Assembly (NCBI RefSeq): GCF_010747475.1
Contig: NZ_VSLZ01000003.1
Coordinates: forward strand, 310,001 to 374,000
Origin: Halorussus sp. MSC15.2
GTDB lineage: Archaea; Halobacteriota; Halobacteria; Halobacteriales; Haladaptataceae
DNA: 64,000 bases
Direction of reading: 5' to 3'
In this document: positions 9,440 through 18,672 of the stretch, piece after piece
Numbering within the stretch: position 1 is the stretch's first letter
How the letters are laid out: each line of letters begins with the position of its first letter
Translations under genes and position numbers: made by a program
The notes under the pieces: generated by a model
Told to the model about the DNA's origin: nothing
Database searches by the model: none
The model's input: the letters and a program-made list of their open reading frames with translations, nothing else

Positions 9440-10363
9440 ATGCAGTACCACGTCGATGGCGAACTCGTGGCCGCCGAGGATGCCACCGTCAGCGTCCGGG
9501 ACCGCGGGTTCATGTACGGCGACGCCGCCTTCGAGACCCTCCGGGCGTACGGCGGTCAGGTGTTCGAGTGGGACGCCCACGCCGAGCGCCTCCGTCGAAC
9601 CTGCCGCGCCCTGTCGCTCGACCACGGTCTCTCGGACGCCGACCTCCGGGGGCGAGTCCGCGAGACGCTCGCGGCCAACGACCTCGACGACGCCTACGTC
9701 AAACTCTCGATTTCGCGGGGCGTCCAACCCGGCAAGCTCGCCCCCGGACCGGTCGAGGACCCGACCGTCGTCGTCTACGTCGCGGACCTGCCCCGCGGCG
9801 GGCGGGCCGACCGCGGGGGCGAATCGGTCTGGGACGCCCCGGCGACCGCCGCGGTAGTCGAGACTCGTCGAATCTCGGACGCCGCGCTCCCGGCGCACGC
9901 GAAGACGCACAACTACCTGAACGGGATTCTCGCGCGCCTCGAACTCGGCGACAGAACTGCCAGCGAGTCGGGAGCGGCGGACCCGCCCGACGAGGCCCTC
10001 ATGCTCGACTCGGAGGGGAACCTCGCCGAGGGCGCGACGAGCAACCTGTTCTTCGTCCGCGACGGCGTCCTCCGCACGCCGAGTCTCGACGGGCCGATTC
10101 TGCCGGGAATCACGCGCCGAGTCGTCCTCGAACTCGCCGAACGCGAAGGGGTCCCCGTCGAGGAAGCCACCGACGGTCCCGCCGCTCTCCGCGACGCCGA
10201 CGAGGCGTTCCTGACCAACTCGACGTGGGAGATTCGACCGCTCGCGGCGGTCGAAGGACCGGACGGCGAGACCGTAGCACTCGGCTCGGGGCCGGTTACC
10301 GACCGACTCGCCGAGGCCTTCGACGACCGCGTGGAGCGCGACCACTACGAGTACGACGAGTAG
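9440..10363 (+). CDS. Class IV aminotransferase (aminodeoxychorismate lyase-like)
   Basis: A 307-residue PLP enzyme of fold type IV. It begins YHVDGELVAAEDATVSVRDRGFMYGDAAFETLR, typical of 4-amino-4-deoxychorismate lyase and branched-chain aminotransferases. The PLP Lys lies in HAKTHNYLNGILARLE, and EGNLAEGATSNLFFV plus PGITRRVVLELA complete the cofactor site. The length and start resemble PabC, which makes p-aminobenzoate, but no pabA/pabB genes adjoin it, so a branched-chain or D-amino-acid aminotransferase role is possible. It stands alone between a 269-base gap and a convergent gene. Confidence 0.82.
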   Translation: MQYHVDGELVAAEDATVSVRDRGFMYGDAAFETLRAYGGQVFEWDAHAERLRRTCRALSLDHGLSDADLRGRVRETLAANDLDDAYVKLSISRGVQPGKLAPGPVEDPTVVVYVADLPRGGRADRGGESVWDAPATAAVVETRRISDAALPAHAKTHNYLNGILARLELGDRTASESGAADPPDEALMLDSEGNLAEGATSNLFFVRDGVLRTPSLDGPILPGITRRVVLELAEREGVPVEEATDGPAALRDADEAFLTNSTWEIRPLAAVEGPDGETVALGSGPVTDRLAEAFDDRVERDHYEYDE

Positions 10364-10369
10364 GCACGG

Positions 10370-11758
10370 TCAGAGGTAGTCGAACTCGCGGTCGGCGTCG
10401 GCGGCGTATCCCTGTCGCTCGTGGGCCCACTCGAAGGGACTCTCGTCGCGTCGTTCGGCGAGGAAGTCCACGATGCGCTCGCCCACGTCGCTCCCGTAGA
10501 GGTCCGGCCCCTCGGTCATCCGCTCGCGGGTCCGGTCGTCCTCGTAGACGTACTCGACCGTCTCGCGCATGAACTCGCCCGATACCGGCGGGACGAGAAG
10601 GTTCGTGTTGGCGTCGAACACCGTCTCGGGCCTGTCGGTGTTGAACCGGGCGGTGAGACAGAGCGCCTCGTCGATGTGGTTCAGTTCCTCCTGCATGCTC
10701 CCGGAGTCGGTCAGTTCGGCGAAACACTGGCCGGATTCGAGGAACTCGTAGACGTGAGCGTGCTTCTTCCAGAGGTCGGTGAACAGGAAGTTGTCGTTCT
10801 CCTCGGCCAGTCGAACGAGTCTCTCGCGGAGACCGTACTCCCGGAGGGCGACTTCGGTCGCGTTGAGTTCCACGAAGTTGACGTTGTGGCCGTCCTCCAC
10901 GAGACCGACGACGGCGGCCACGATGCTCTCGAAGCGCTCCGGCAGGAGGTTCGCGCGCCGGTGGATGTCCACCCGAATCCAGTCGTCGCGCTCCTCCAGT
11001 GCGGGATACACGTCGAAGACGCTCTCATCGAGGTCGGCATCCTTCTTCATCTCGATGGCGTCCACCACGGAGTTTCCGACGACCGGGATTCGCTCGCGGT
11101 CGCCGACCGCTTCCGGGTACCCCTCGTCGCGGAGGTGTCGGCGATTCAATTCGGTCGGGGCGAAGTGGTACAGCGACGCCGCCGACCCGACGAACGTGTC
11201 GTACTGCTCGGGGAACGGTTCGGCCCGGTTGCGCTCCCACTCGCCGTCCCACTGCCGAGCGACGACGGTCTCGGGGTCGGCGCTCGGGTCGAACGAGACG
11301 GGAGCCATCCCGCGGAGTCCCGCTTCGTTGTGCGCGACCAGTTGGTTCGTGGCGAACATCCACGCCTGCGGGACGACGCCCGCCGCCAGCGTGTCGCCGT
11401 GGACGACGGGGAGGACGGTCGTCTCCGGGTAGCGGTCGTCCAGCACCTCGGCGAACCGCTTTATCCGGGTCATCACCTGTGCGGTCTTCTCCGAGAGGTC
11501 GCCCCGAATCCCGAGGTCCACGGCGACGCGGTCCTCGATACCGTACTCGGCGAGTCCGTGGCCCAGTAAGTCGTCGTAGTGCTGGCCCGTGTGCAGGACG
11601 AAGCACGGCAGGTCGCGCTCGTCGGCGGCGGGAACCAGCGGGGCCTGCTTGTAGAAGTCGGGTTTGGTGGCGGTCACGACCGCTACCACGTAGTCGCCGC
11701 GTTCCATCTGTGCGGCGAGGCGGTCGTCGTGTACCGCCATCTCGGTCGGTTCACTCAT
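10370..11758 (-). CDS. UDP-N-acetylglucosamine 2-epimerase family protein
   Basis: A 462-residue GT-B-fold protein related to WecB-type UDP-GlcNAc 2-epimerases, which convert UDP-GlcNAc to UDP-ManNAc. Visible family segments include VVTATKPDFYKQAPLVPAA, FVLHTGQHYDDLL, VVHGDTLAAGVVP, VVGNSVVDAI, VDIHRRANLLPERF and the UDP-binding LTDSGSMQEELNHI. It is longer than bacterial WecB (about 375 residues), with insertions in the N-terminal half, so substrate may differ. The convergent neighbour is the class IV aminotransferase. A sugar nucleotidyltransferase lies 1.6 kb away; both may feed surface glycans. Confidence 0.85.
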   Translation of the reverse strand: MSEPTEMAVHDDRLAAQMERGDYVVAVVTATKPDFYKQAPLVPAADERDLPCFVLHTGQHYDDLLGHGLAEYGIEDRVAVDLGIRGDLSEKTAQVMTRIKRFAEVLDDRYPETTVLPVVHGDTLAAGVVPQAWMFATNQLVAHNEAGLRGMAPVSFDPSADPETVVARQWDGEWERNRAEPFPEQYDTFVGSAASLYHFAPTELNRRHLRDEGYPEAVGDRERIPVVGNSVVDAIEMKKDADLDESVFDVYPALEERDDWIRVDIHRRANLLPERFESIVAAVVGLVEDGHNVNFVELNATEVALREYGLRERLVRLAEENDNFLFTDLWKKHAHVYEFLESGQCFAELTDSGSMQEELNHIDEALCLTARFNTDRPETVFDANTNLLVPPVSGEFMRETVEYVYEDDRTRERMTEGPDLYGSDVGERIVDFLAERRDESPFEWAHERQGYAADADREFDYL

Positions 11759-11847
11759 TCGTTCCGGAGAGTAGCGACGAACCGTGTTAGTAACTTCTCA
11801 TCCCGAACGAAAGCGTTCATAGGCGACGACCGAGTACGGCGGACAAG

Positions 11848-12258
11848 ATGGACGAGGACAGTCGCATTGCCGACGCGGCCGAGGTCCCCGACGATTCGAC
11901 GCTGCTGTTCACGGTCCGAGACGGCTTCGACGAGCGCGAGGCCATCCTGACCAGGACCGCAGCGGGCGAGGTGACGGCGTTCGAGAACTACTGCCAGCAC
12001 TGGACCGACGTGCGCCTCGACAAGGGCAGCGGCGCGACCAAGCGCGACGGCGAACTAGTCTGTGGCAAACACGGCGCGCTCTTCGAGGACGATTCGGGCT
12101 GTTGCACCTACGGTCCCTGCGAGGGCGCAGTTCTCGAACGAATCGCCGTGACCGTCGAGAACGGCGGGGTCTACCTCACCGACGACGACTACGAGTTCGT
12201 GCAAGTCGGCTCTTCGATGGAGTACGACTTATCCTCGAACCGGTCGCTCGGGTTCTAA
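11848..12258 (+). CDS. Rieske [2Fe-2S] ferredoxin-like protein
   Basis: A 136-residue soluble protein with one Rieske cluster site: C49-x-H51 (CQHWTD) and C72-x2-H75 (CGKHGALFE), followed by GCCTYGPCEGAVLERIAV, which matches the usual C-terminal part of the fold. No signal peptide or membrane helix, so it is probably a cytosolic electron-transfer protein of the dioxygenase-ferredoxin or NirD type. Conserved stand-alone gene in haloarchaea; partner unknown. It is divergent from the 2-epimerase-like gene, with about 90 bases between the starts. Confidence 0.9.
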   Translation: MDEDSRIADAAEVPDDSTLLFTVRDGFDEREAILTRTAAGEVTAFENYCQHWTDVRLDKGSGATKRDGELVCGKHGALFEDDSGCCTYGPCEGAVLERIAVTVENGGVYLTDDDYEFVQVGSSMEYDLSSNRSLGF

Positions 12259-12314
12259 CGGGACGCCCGACCGCAGACCACAGCGGCTGACGGTACGGCA
12301 CCGCCAGCAGTTTT

Positions 12315-12605
12315 CTACTCGATTCGGAACACCGGTTCGTCAACCGATTCGCTCTTGCAGTCGGGACACCGGGAGGGCCGGTTCGCGGGGTCGTCGAACT
12401 CGCTGAACCCGCAGTCGTCGCACTCCGGCGGTGCGACCAGCAGCTGGTCGTCGCTCGCGGAGAGCGACTGGGCGATGTGGCGGACGTGGTCGATGGCTGC
12501 GGACGCCGTCACGTCGAACTCGGTCGCCAGCGCGCTCGGCGAGGCGGGCGTCTCGCGGAGGTGGTCGGTGATTCGCTCGCGGGTGGTTGCGTCGGCCTCG
12601 CGCAT
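12315..12605 (-). CDS. Winged-helix/zinc-ribbon transcriptional regulator
   Basis: Starting at the ATG at 12605, the protein is 96 residues (MREADATTRERITDHLRETP). The N-terminal half is a predicted helix-turn-helix (SPSALATEFDVTASAAIDHVRHI). The C-terminal half has two CxxC pairs (CDDCGF and CPDCKS), a zinc ribbon. Such small HTH-plus-ribbon proteins are common predicted archaeal regulators. An upstream ATG at 12704 would add 33 residues unlike the family, so I did not use it. Target genes unknown. Confidence 0.78.
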   Translation of the reverse strand: MREADATTRERITDHLRETPASPSALATEFDVTASAAIDHVRHIAQSLSASDDQLLVAPPECDDCGFSEFDDPANRPSRCPDCKSESVDEPVFRIE

Positions 12606-12842
12606 ATTCCTGCTCGCCGCTGGTCGGACATAACCCTTTCCCGCGACCACAATTTTGTGTGACCGAGGCGGCGCAGTATCCTCGAATCGCCGGGTAAACG
12701 GCATTGACGATTCACCAGAACGTATAGAAGGCCCAGCGAGGGGTTCTCCGGAGGTTCTCCGACCGCGACGGCGACCGACCCTAGCTGTTTAGGTCCACTG
12801 TTCTTAGTGGTCGGGGAGAGAGTATCCGTCGGCGCGCCGCAC

Positions 12843-13238
12843 ATGAGTAACGAACACGCACCGACGGGAGGAGAGGGGACGGCGACAGACGCACCCCCGT
12901 CCGCTGTAAACGGACGGAGTATCGACATCGACGGACTTTTCGAAGTCCTCGCGGATAGGCACCGCCGTCGCGTCCTCGAATACCTCGGCGGGACCGACGA
13001 CGGCGTTGCGGCGTTCTCGGAACTCGTCGAACACGTCGCCGAGTCGGACGGGGACTCGACGGACGACCACGGACGAGTCGAGGTGGACCTCCACCACAAC
13101 CACCTGCCGAAACTCGACGACGAGAACCTCGTCGAGTACGACTCCCGCAGCAAGACGGTCCGATACCGCGCGGGACCGGCCGTCGGGGAGTGGGTCGAGT
13201 TCGCCCGGTCGTACGAGTCCGGTCGCCGACGGCAGTAG
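12843..13238 (+). CDS. Winged-helix DNA-binding protein (DUF7344-like)
   Basis: 131 residues from the ATG at 12843. After a low-complexity start, residues from about 25 onwards (IDIDGLFEVLADRHRRRVLEYL) form the typical start of haloarchaeal ArsR-like winged helices now grouped as DUF7344. It continues through FSELVEHVAE, an inserted acidic segment, and the wing HLPKLDDENLVEYDSRSKTVRYR. Probably a transcription regulator; ligand and targets cannot be inferred. An ATG at 12807 is in frame, but its extra residues look like leader sequence. Confidence 0.75.
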   Translation: MSNEHAPTGGEGTATDAPPSAVNGRSIDIDGLFEVLADRHRRRVLEYLGGTDDGVAAFSELVEHVAESDGDSTDDHGRVEVDLHHNHLPKLDDENLVEYDSRSKTVRYRAGPAVGEWVEFARSYESGRRRQ

Positions 13239-13337
13239 CGTGCCGGTTCGCGGGAGAGAGTGACCCGACGGTCCACCGCCTCGTGTCCGACCCGAGAAAT
13301 GAAAAGGGACTTATCCTGTCGGATAGACCGTCGTCGT

Positions 13338-14306
13338 ATGAAAGCCGTCGTTCTTGCGGGTGGGTACGCGACGCGACTCTGGCCGATTACGAAGCACCGA
13401 CCGAAGATGTTCCTTCCGGTCGGCGACTCTACCGTCATCGACCAGATTTTCGCCGAGTTAGAGGCCGACGAGCGCATCGACGACGTGTACGTCTCGACCA
13501 ACGAGCGGTTCGCCGAGGACTTCCGAGACCACCTCGCCGAGAGCGAGTTCGACAAACCGCGACTCACCGTCGAGGACACGACCGAAGAAGACGAGAAGTT
13601 CGGCGTCGTGGGCGCGCTGGCCCAACTGTTCGACCGCGAGAACATCACGGAGGACACCCTCGTCATCGCCGGTGACAACCTCATCAGTTTCGGCATCAGC
13701 GACTTCGTAGACTTCTTCGAGGCGAAGGAGTCGCCGACGCTGGCGGCCTACGACGTCGGGTCTCGCGAGCGAGCGAAGTCCTACGGTCTCGTGGAACTCG
13801 ACGGCGACGAAGTGGTGGACTTCCAAGAGAAACCCGAAGACCCCAAGAGCACGCTGGTCTCCATCGCGTGCTACGCCTTCACCGCCGAGACCATCCCGCT
13901 GTTCGACGAGTATCTCGACAACGACAACAACCCGGACGAACCCGGATGGTTCGTCCAGTGGTTGCAGTCCCGCGACTCGGTGTACGCCTACACCTTCGAC
14001 GAGGCGTGGTTCGACATCGGCACGCCCGAGAGCTACCTCGAAGCGGTCGGGTGGAAACTCGACGGTGAGAACCAAATCGCCGACTCCGCCACGGTCGAGA
14101 ACACCACGCTCGGCGAGAACGTCCACATCATGCCGGGCGCGGAACTCGTCAACTCCAGCGTCAACAACTCCATCGTCTTCCCGTCGGCGACGATTCGGGA
14201 CTGCGACATCCGCAACTCCATCATCGACGAGAAGACGCACGTCGAGAACATGGACCTCGCGGGCGCACTCATCGGCGCGCACACCCAGATTCTGAACGGC
14301 GAGTAA
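13338..14306 (+). CDS. Sugar nucleotidyltransferase (glucose-1-phosphate thymidylyltransferase-like)
   Basis: 322 residues. The N-terminal nucleotidyltransferase signature MKAVVLAGGYATRLWPITKH with the catalytic Lys in HRPKMFLPVGD is followed by VIAGDNLISF (metal-binding Asp), a sugar-binding VDFQEKP, and DIGTPESYLEAV. The last ~60 residues are hexapeptide-like repeats (ATVENTTLGENVHI, NSSVNNSIVFPSATI), as in GlmU/RmlA-long type enzymes. It activates a sugar phosphate to an NDP-sugar for glycan synthesis; the specific sugar is uncertain. The ATG at 13338 fits the family start exactly; the in-frame upstream extension to 13260 is not conserved. Confidence 0.9.
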   Translation: MKAVVLAGGYATRLWPITKHRPKMFLPVGDSTVIDQIFAELEADERIDDVYVSTNERFAEDFRDHLAESEFDKPRLTVEDTTEEDEKFGVVGALAQLFDRENITEDTLVIAGDNLISFGISDFVDFFEAKESPTLAAYDVGSRERAKSYGLVELDGDEVVDFQEKPEDPKSTLVSIACYAFTAETIPLFDEYLDNDNNPDEPGWFVQWLQSRDSVYAYTFDEAWFDIGTPESYLEAVGWKLDGENQIADSATVENTTLGENVHIMPGAELVNSSVNNSIVFPSATIRDCDIRNSIIDEKTHVENMDLAGALIGAHTQILNGE

Positions 14307-14319
14307 CCCGGCGCTCGGT

Positions 14320-14892
14320 TCAGTAACCGTTCTCTCGCACGCCGAGATACGCCTCCTGTCCTTCGAAGTCGCCGCCTCGGAGGAGATGGAGCACGTGGGC
14401 CACCGCGCGGTGGTTCCCGTCGGCGACGTACGGGGGGTCGTCGCTCTCCGCGACGACTATCAGCCGACTTTGCGGCCCCTCCGCGTCGATGCTGTCGGCG
14501 AGTTCGACGACCTCACGGAGGTCCTTGGGCGTCTCCTCGTCCAACGCCGCCGCGTCCTCGGACTCGTAGATTCGGCGGGCGATGGACTCGATTCGGTTGT
14601 CGTCAGTGAGCGCGCGCCACCCCTCGTCGTGGGGACCGACGACGACCCGGAGGTCCCGGAGCGCCTCCTCCGAGAGGTCGGCGTGGTACCAGTCGGCCCG
14701 CTCGGGGGCGAACACGCGCTCGGCGATGGGTTTGCGCTCGAACAGTTCCTCGCGGAGCGCGGGGTCGGTGTCGAGGGCGTCGGGGTCCGGGCCGCCGTCC
14801 TCCTCGTCGAGTTCCTCTCGGAGCCAGTAGCGCATCACCTCGGACTCGGAGACCGGTTCCGGGTCGCCGCGGAGGCGGTCTTCGATGCTCAT
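14320..14892 (-). CDS. Conserved hypothetical protein with ParB-like DGNHR motif
   Basis: 190 residues, very acidic, no signal or membrane segment. The C-terminal part, PPYVADGNHRAVAHVLHLL, resembles the DGxHR core of ParB/sulfiredoxin-like folds, which bind nucleotides or act as nucleases. The N-terminus (MSIEDRLRGDPEPVSESEVMRYWL) is not recognised. It is convergent with the nucleotidyltransferase, ending 13 bases after it. I cannot assign a function; the ParB-like reading rests on one motif. Confidence 0.65.
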   Translation of the reverse strand: MSIEDRLRGDPEPVSESEVMRYWLREELDEEDGGPDPDALDTDPALREELFERKPIAERVFAPERADWYHADLSEEALRDLRVVVGPHDEGWRALTDDNRIESIARRIYESEDAAALDEETPKDLREVVELADSIDAEGPQSRLIVVAESDDPPYVADGNHRAVAHVLHLLRGGDFEGQEAYLGVRENGY

Positions 14893-14983
14893 CGTGGTGG
14901 TGTTCGAAAGGCGGCCACGAAAAGAAGGGTTACGGGCGACGGAAGTCGGCGCTCTCCACGACGGCCCGCGAAATCGTCGGAAC

Positions 14984-15730
14984 TCACTCGCCGAGCCACG
15001 CGTCCTGAATTTCGAGCGTCCCGCGCGTCCCGTCCCACTCGGTCTCGTACTCCAGTTCGATGGGCCGCTCCATGTGCGGGCCGTCGGTCACCAGCGTCTC
15101 GAACTCGCCGCCCTCGCCGAGAACGTGGACGCCGTGGCTCTCGTTCAGGTCCTCCAACTCGGCGATGGCCCCCTCGTCCAAGGTTCGGCCGAGCCACGAC
15201 TCGTCCAGTCCGTACGCGGCCACCCTGATAATCGTAATCTCGAAGCCAGCGTCGAGCATCGCGTCGGCGAGTTCGCGGGGGTCCTCCTGCCAGAGCGGCG
15301 CGAACACCTCGGCGCCGAGGCGGTCGGCCATCGCCTCGATGCGGGAGGTCTGGTACTCGCTCTCGACCGCGCCCGCGGTCACGCCCGCGACGCCGTCGGG
15401 GAGTTCGGCGTCGAGTTCGCGCACCGCGGCCTCCAGCGGTCGGAGTTCCGCGTCGCCCTGCGCGCCCGACTCGTCGGCCTCGTCGGCCTCGAAGTCGTCG
15501 GGTTCGACCTCCACCAGCGGGATGCCGACGCTCTCGGCCGCGAGCGACGCGAGTCGCGTCGCCGGGACGTGATACATGTAGGAGTCGCCTTCGGGGTGGA
15601 CCGTGACGAGTCGCGTCACGTCAAGTCCCTCCTCCAGCGCGCGGTAGAGCGCCCACGACGAGTCCTTGCCGCCCGAGAAGAGGCTCAGCCACTCGCCCTG
15701 CTGTCCGGCCGACGATGGCCCTTCGGTCAT
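14984..15730 (-). CDS. Diphthine-ammonia ligase-like ATPase (Dph6/MJ0570 family)
   Basis: 248 residues of the adenine-nucleotide alpha-hydrolase superfamily. The PP-loop ATP-binding motif LFSGGKDSSWALYRALEEG lies near residue 17. The family-specific C-terminal motif HVLGEGGEFETLVTDGPH is present. Dph6 amidates diphthine to diphthamide on elongation factor 2, and archaeal members of this family are the probable diphthamide synthase. It stands in a minus-strand cluster of single genes; there is no visible operon partner of the diphthamide pathway. Confidence 0.87.
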   Translation of the reverse strand: MTEGPSSAGQQGEWLSLFSGGKDSSWALYRALEEGLDVTRLVTVHPEGDSYMYHVPATRLASLAAESVGIPLVEVEPDDFEADEADESGAQGDAELRPLEAAVRELDAELPDGVAGVTAGAVESEYQTSRIEAMADRLGAEVFAPLWQEDPRELADAMLDAGFEITIIRVAAYGLDESWLGRTLDEGAIAELEDLNESHGVHVLGEGGEFETLVTDGPHMERPIELEYETEWDGTRGTLEIQDAWLGE

Positions 15731-15802
15731 GCGAGAGAGTCGGGAGCGAGCGGATTTAGGTGCGGCGAATCGGTCGGCACGACGCTTCGACCGTGCGCGA
15801 GT

Positions 15803-16216
15803 TCACTCGGGACCGACGACTTCGACCTTGACTCCCTCGGGGTCCTCGCAGTAGAGGGCGTAGTACCCACCGGCGAAGGGGTGGCGGTCCTCGTACAGCA
15901 CGGTCGAGTCGCCGCGGTCGCGGACGCCCGCCGTGAGGTCGTCCACCTGCTCGCGGGAGGCGGCGTGGAACGCCACGTGGTTCAGTCCGGCGGCGAGTCG
16001 GTCGAACTCGGCGTCAGAACCGTCGGCTTGCACGAGGACGACGTACGTCGGACCGTTGACCCACGACCGGCCGCCGTCCCACTCGTTCTTGGGTTCGTAG
16101 CCGAGTTCGCCGAGCAACCAGTCCCAGAACGCGACCGACGCGTCGAGGTCGGAGGCGTACAGTTCGAGGTGGTGGAGCTGCCCGGCGCGGTCGGGGTCGG
16201 CGTGGTCGTGGTCCAT
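15803..16216 (-). CDS. VOC (glyoxalase/bleomycin resistance) family protein
   Basis: 137 residues forming one complete vicinal-oxygen-chelate domain with two beta-alpha-beta-beta-beta modules. It starts QLHHLELYASDLDASVAFWDWLL and continues to GLNHVAFHAASREQVDDL and YALYCEDPEGVKVEVVGPE. The metal-binding His/Glu positions of the superfamily (HLEL, HVAF, KVEVV) are visible. The reaction cannot be inferred, since the fold serves lyases, dioxygenases and resistance proteins. Confidence 0.85.
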   Translation of the reverse strand: MDHDHADPDRAGQLHHLELYASDLDASVAFWDWLLGELGYEPKNEWDGGRSWVNGPTYVVLVQADGSDAEFDRLAAGLNHVAFHAASREQVDDLTAGVRDRGDSTVLYEDRHPFAGGYYALYCEDPEGVKVEVVGPE

Positions 16217-16258
16217 GGGAACAGACGCACAGGGCAGCGGTAAAGAACGGACGGTCTC

Positions 16259-17416
16259 CTACTCGACCAGTTCCTCGTCCTCGAACTCCTCGCCGAACGA
16301 GGTTTCGGTGAGGTACGACGAGAGTTGGACGCCGAGCAGGCTCACGACCACGCCCGCGACGACGAACAGCGCCATCCGCGTCCCCGAGTGGAGGACGATG
16401 CGCTCCACCGACAGGCTCCCGAGTTCCATGTGCGGGACGACGACCGGTTCGACGTAGCCCTCGCGCTGGAGGAAGTACGCCGAGAAGCCCCGCACCACCA
16501 GTCCGACCGCGAGGACGCCGAACGGGAGGTTGAGATAGGAGTTTCGCACCCGGTCGTTGCGGATAATCTCGTCGAGGAGTCGGCCGGTCGATGCCGCCAG
16601 CGCCGCCGCGGCCAGCCACGGGACGCTGGCGAACGCGAACGCCATCGCGGGCAGGAGGACGCCCTCCGTCGAAACCGAGGAGTTCGAGACCCGCAGCGCA
16701 CCGGCGAACAGGCCGATGAGCGAGAGTCCCGCGGCGACGACGTACGTCACGATGGAGACCCGGCCGGAGTAGAGGGCGTCTTTGATGTCGGTCGGCAGGT
16801 CGGCGACGTACTCGTCCACGCCGAGTCCCTTGTAGAGGACGAACAGGCCGATGACCGCAGTGATGGCGGCGACTGCGGTCGCGGGTCCGGCCGCCATCAG
16901 GATGATGGGGAACGCCAGCAGCGCGACCCCGACCGGGACGAGGACGGTCTGGCGCAACTCCTCGTCGGCGAGGAACTGCTTGAGCAGGTAGTACGTCGAT
17001 TCGATGTCACGGGCCTGCCGGACGACCACGCGGTCCACGGCGTCCACCTGCAACCGACTCTCGATGATTGGAACTAATCGCTCGTCCTGCGCGCTGTCGA
17101 TGACGACCACGGCCGAGTCGGGGTCGAACTCCGCGATGAGGTCGTCCATCTGGTCGGCGACCGCGCGGTCGCGGCCGACCATCGTCTCGGCGGCCCCGGA
17201 GATGACCGCCACGGTGACCTCCTCGTCGCCGTCGCGCAGGTCCCGGGCCACGCGCAGGGATTCGAGCAGGCAGTTGACGCTGGAGTCCTCCGGGTCCGCG
17301 AGACCGACCTCCGTGACGAGCGACCGGACCGCTTCCCACCCGGCGACCGGGGTTTCGAGACCGGTCTTGGTCCCGATGTCGTCGTTCCGGTCGACGCAGA
17401 CTACCAGCGTACTCAT
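16259..17416 (-). CDS. DUF373 family membrane protein
   Basis: 385 residues. The soluble N-terminal domain (about 1-150) begins MSTLVVCVDRNDDIGTKTG and contains GAAETMVGRDRAVADQMDDL. The rest has about seven to eight membrane helices, starting with VLVPVGVALLAFPIILMAAG, and ends in an acidic tail. This is the archaeal DUF373 family, whose function is unknown. The soluble part has a Rossmann-like look (alternating hydrophobic strands with Asp residues), but I see no certain cofactor motif. Confidence 0.88.
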   Translation of the reverse strand: MSTLVVCVDRNDDIGTKTGLETPVAGWEAVRSLVTEVGLADPEDSSVNCLLESLRVARDLRDGDEEVTVAVISGAAETMVGRDRAVADQMDDLIAEFDPDSAVVVIDSAQDERLVPIIESRLQVDAVDRVVVRQARDIESTYYLLKQFLADEELRQTVLVPVGVALLAFPIILMAAGPATAVAAITAVIGLFVLYKGLGVDEYVADLPTDIKDALYSGRVSIVTYVVAAGLSLIGLFAGALRVSNSSVSTEGVLLPAMAFAFASVPWLAAAALAASTGRLLDEIIRNDRVRNSYLNLPFGVLAVGLVVRGFSAYFLQREGYVEPVVVPHMELGSLSVERIVLHSGTRMALFVVAGVVVSLLGVQLSSYLTETSFGEEFEDEELVE

Positions 17417-17535
17417 GTCGCGTAGCTGAATCCAGACGGTCCCGCGTTAAAAACCCTCGTGCTTGGGCGGCGTCGCGGGATTCGGCGGCGGTCGGAGTCG
17501 GAACTCGCCGAGCGAAGTCGGCGCGAGCACCGACC

Positions 17536-18258
17536 TCAGAACCGCGCGAAACTCGGCACGCTCCCGGCGACGCCGTGGCCGACTTTCCGTCCGGCACCCA
17601 GCGCGTAGTGGCGCACGCTCCGGTAGAGCGGTTGGCGGTGACCGTGAATCTCGGCGTCGCCGTCGGTGAAGGCCCGGACGACGTGGTCGCGGTCGATATC
17701 GGCCTTCGAGGACGCGCCCTCGACGGTGAGTTCGGTGTAGGCACGGCCGAGGTACTTCGCGGAGTGAGCGTCGCTGGCCGCGACGCCGGGGTAGTCGTTG
17801 CGGGCCGCGAACTGGCGCGCGCGGCGGTTCCGGTAGCCCGTGAATATCCACGAGTTGTACACCTCGATGGCGTCGCAATCGGTGATTCGCCCCTTCCGAA
17901 CCCCGTGACGCGTGCGCTGGAACGGGTGGGGAACGACCGCGACTCCGCCGCTGTCGCGGATTTCGGCGACCGTCTCGTCGAGCGGTCGGTGGGGTTCTGG
18001 GCGCTCCTCGACGCCGATAGCGAGCAGGTGGCCCGCCGCGGTGGAGACCTCGACCCCCGGAACGCCGACGAGTCCGTACTCCGGGGCGAGTTCCGCCGCC
18101 CGGAGCGACTCCCGGATGGTGTCGTGGTCGGTCACCACGATGCCATCGAGACCGATGTCGCTGGCCTGCGCCAGCAGGAGTTCGACGGGTTCGTGCCCGT
18201 CGTAGGACCCCTCCGAGTGGACGTGCGGGTCGATGGTTATCGTCGTCTCTGAGGCCAT
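17536..18258 (-). CDS. PHP-domain metal-dependent phosphoesterase
   Basis: About 240 residues with the ordered PHP motifs: DPHVHSEGSYDG (metal-binding HxH), VVTDHDTIRES (DHD), GVEVST (metal-binding Glu), VVPHPFQR (His) and ASDAHSAKYLG (D-x-H). All metal ligands appear to be present, so it is likely an active hydrolase of phosphate esters such as 3',5'-bisphosphonucleotides or histidinol phosphate; substrate unknown. I prefer the ATG at 18258 (MASETTITIDPHVH); another ATG lies at 18264. It is divergent from the 18319 gene, with about 60 bases of shared promoter space. Confidence 0.86.
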   Translation of the reverse strand: MASETTITIDPHVHSEGSYDGHEPVELLLAQASDIGLDGIVVTDHDTIRESLRAAELAPEYGLVGVPGVEVSTAAGHLLAIGVEERPEPHRPLDETVAEIRDSGGVAVVPHPFQRTRHGVRKGRITDCDAIEVYNSWIFTGYRNRRARQFAARNDYPGVAASDAHSAKYLGRAYTELTVEGASSKADIDRDHVVRAFTDGDAEIHGHRQPLYRSVRHYALGAGRKVGHGVAGSVPSFARF

Positions 18259-18318
18259 TTGCAATCTCTAGCGCCCGAAACGGCAAAAGTCCAGCCATCG
18301 AAACACCCGACGGACTCG

Positions 18319-18672
18319 ATGCCGGACCTGACCCTCGAATCGGAGGAGTGGTACGTCCTCACGAACTGGTTGTGCGAGCGAGAGAACCGACTGCAGTACG
18401 CGCTCCGGTCGAAGTCCCGGGAGTGGGAGTTCGTCCACGAACTCCGGCGAGAGATAGAGACCCAGAACGCCGGCGGTGAGACCGACGGCGCACCGCAGAC
18501 CGTCGCGCTCTCGGACCGGCAGGTGACGTACCTCTCGTCGTTCCTGCGGAGACGGGCGCGGAAACTGCTCCTCTTCCCGTGGCGCGACCGGGAGCGTCGG
18601 GACGTGCGCCACCTCCGGGACCACCTGCTCGAAGAGAGCGGGCTAGCGGAGGAGACTGAACGCTCGGATTAG
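18319..18672 (+). CDS. Conserved hypothetical protein
   Basis: 117 residues with many Arg and Glu residues (MPDLTLESEEWYVLTNWLCE), no signal, membrane helix or metal motif. The middle (QTVALSDRQVTYLSSFLRRRARKL) looks helical. I do not recognise a family. The ATG at 18319 is chosen because the in-frame extension back to 18259 overlaps the divergent promoter region. Its stop overlaps the convergent endonuclease III gene by four bases (18669-18672). Confidence 0.68.
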   Translation: MPDLTLESEEWYVLTNWLCERENRLQYALRSKSREWEFVHELRREIETQNAGGETDGAPQTVALSDRQVTYLSSFLRRRARKLLLFPWRDRERRDVRHLRDHLLEESGLAEETERSD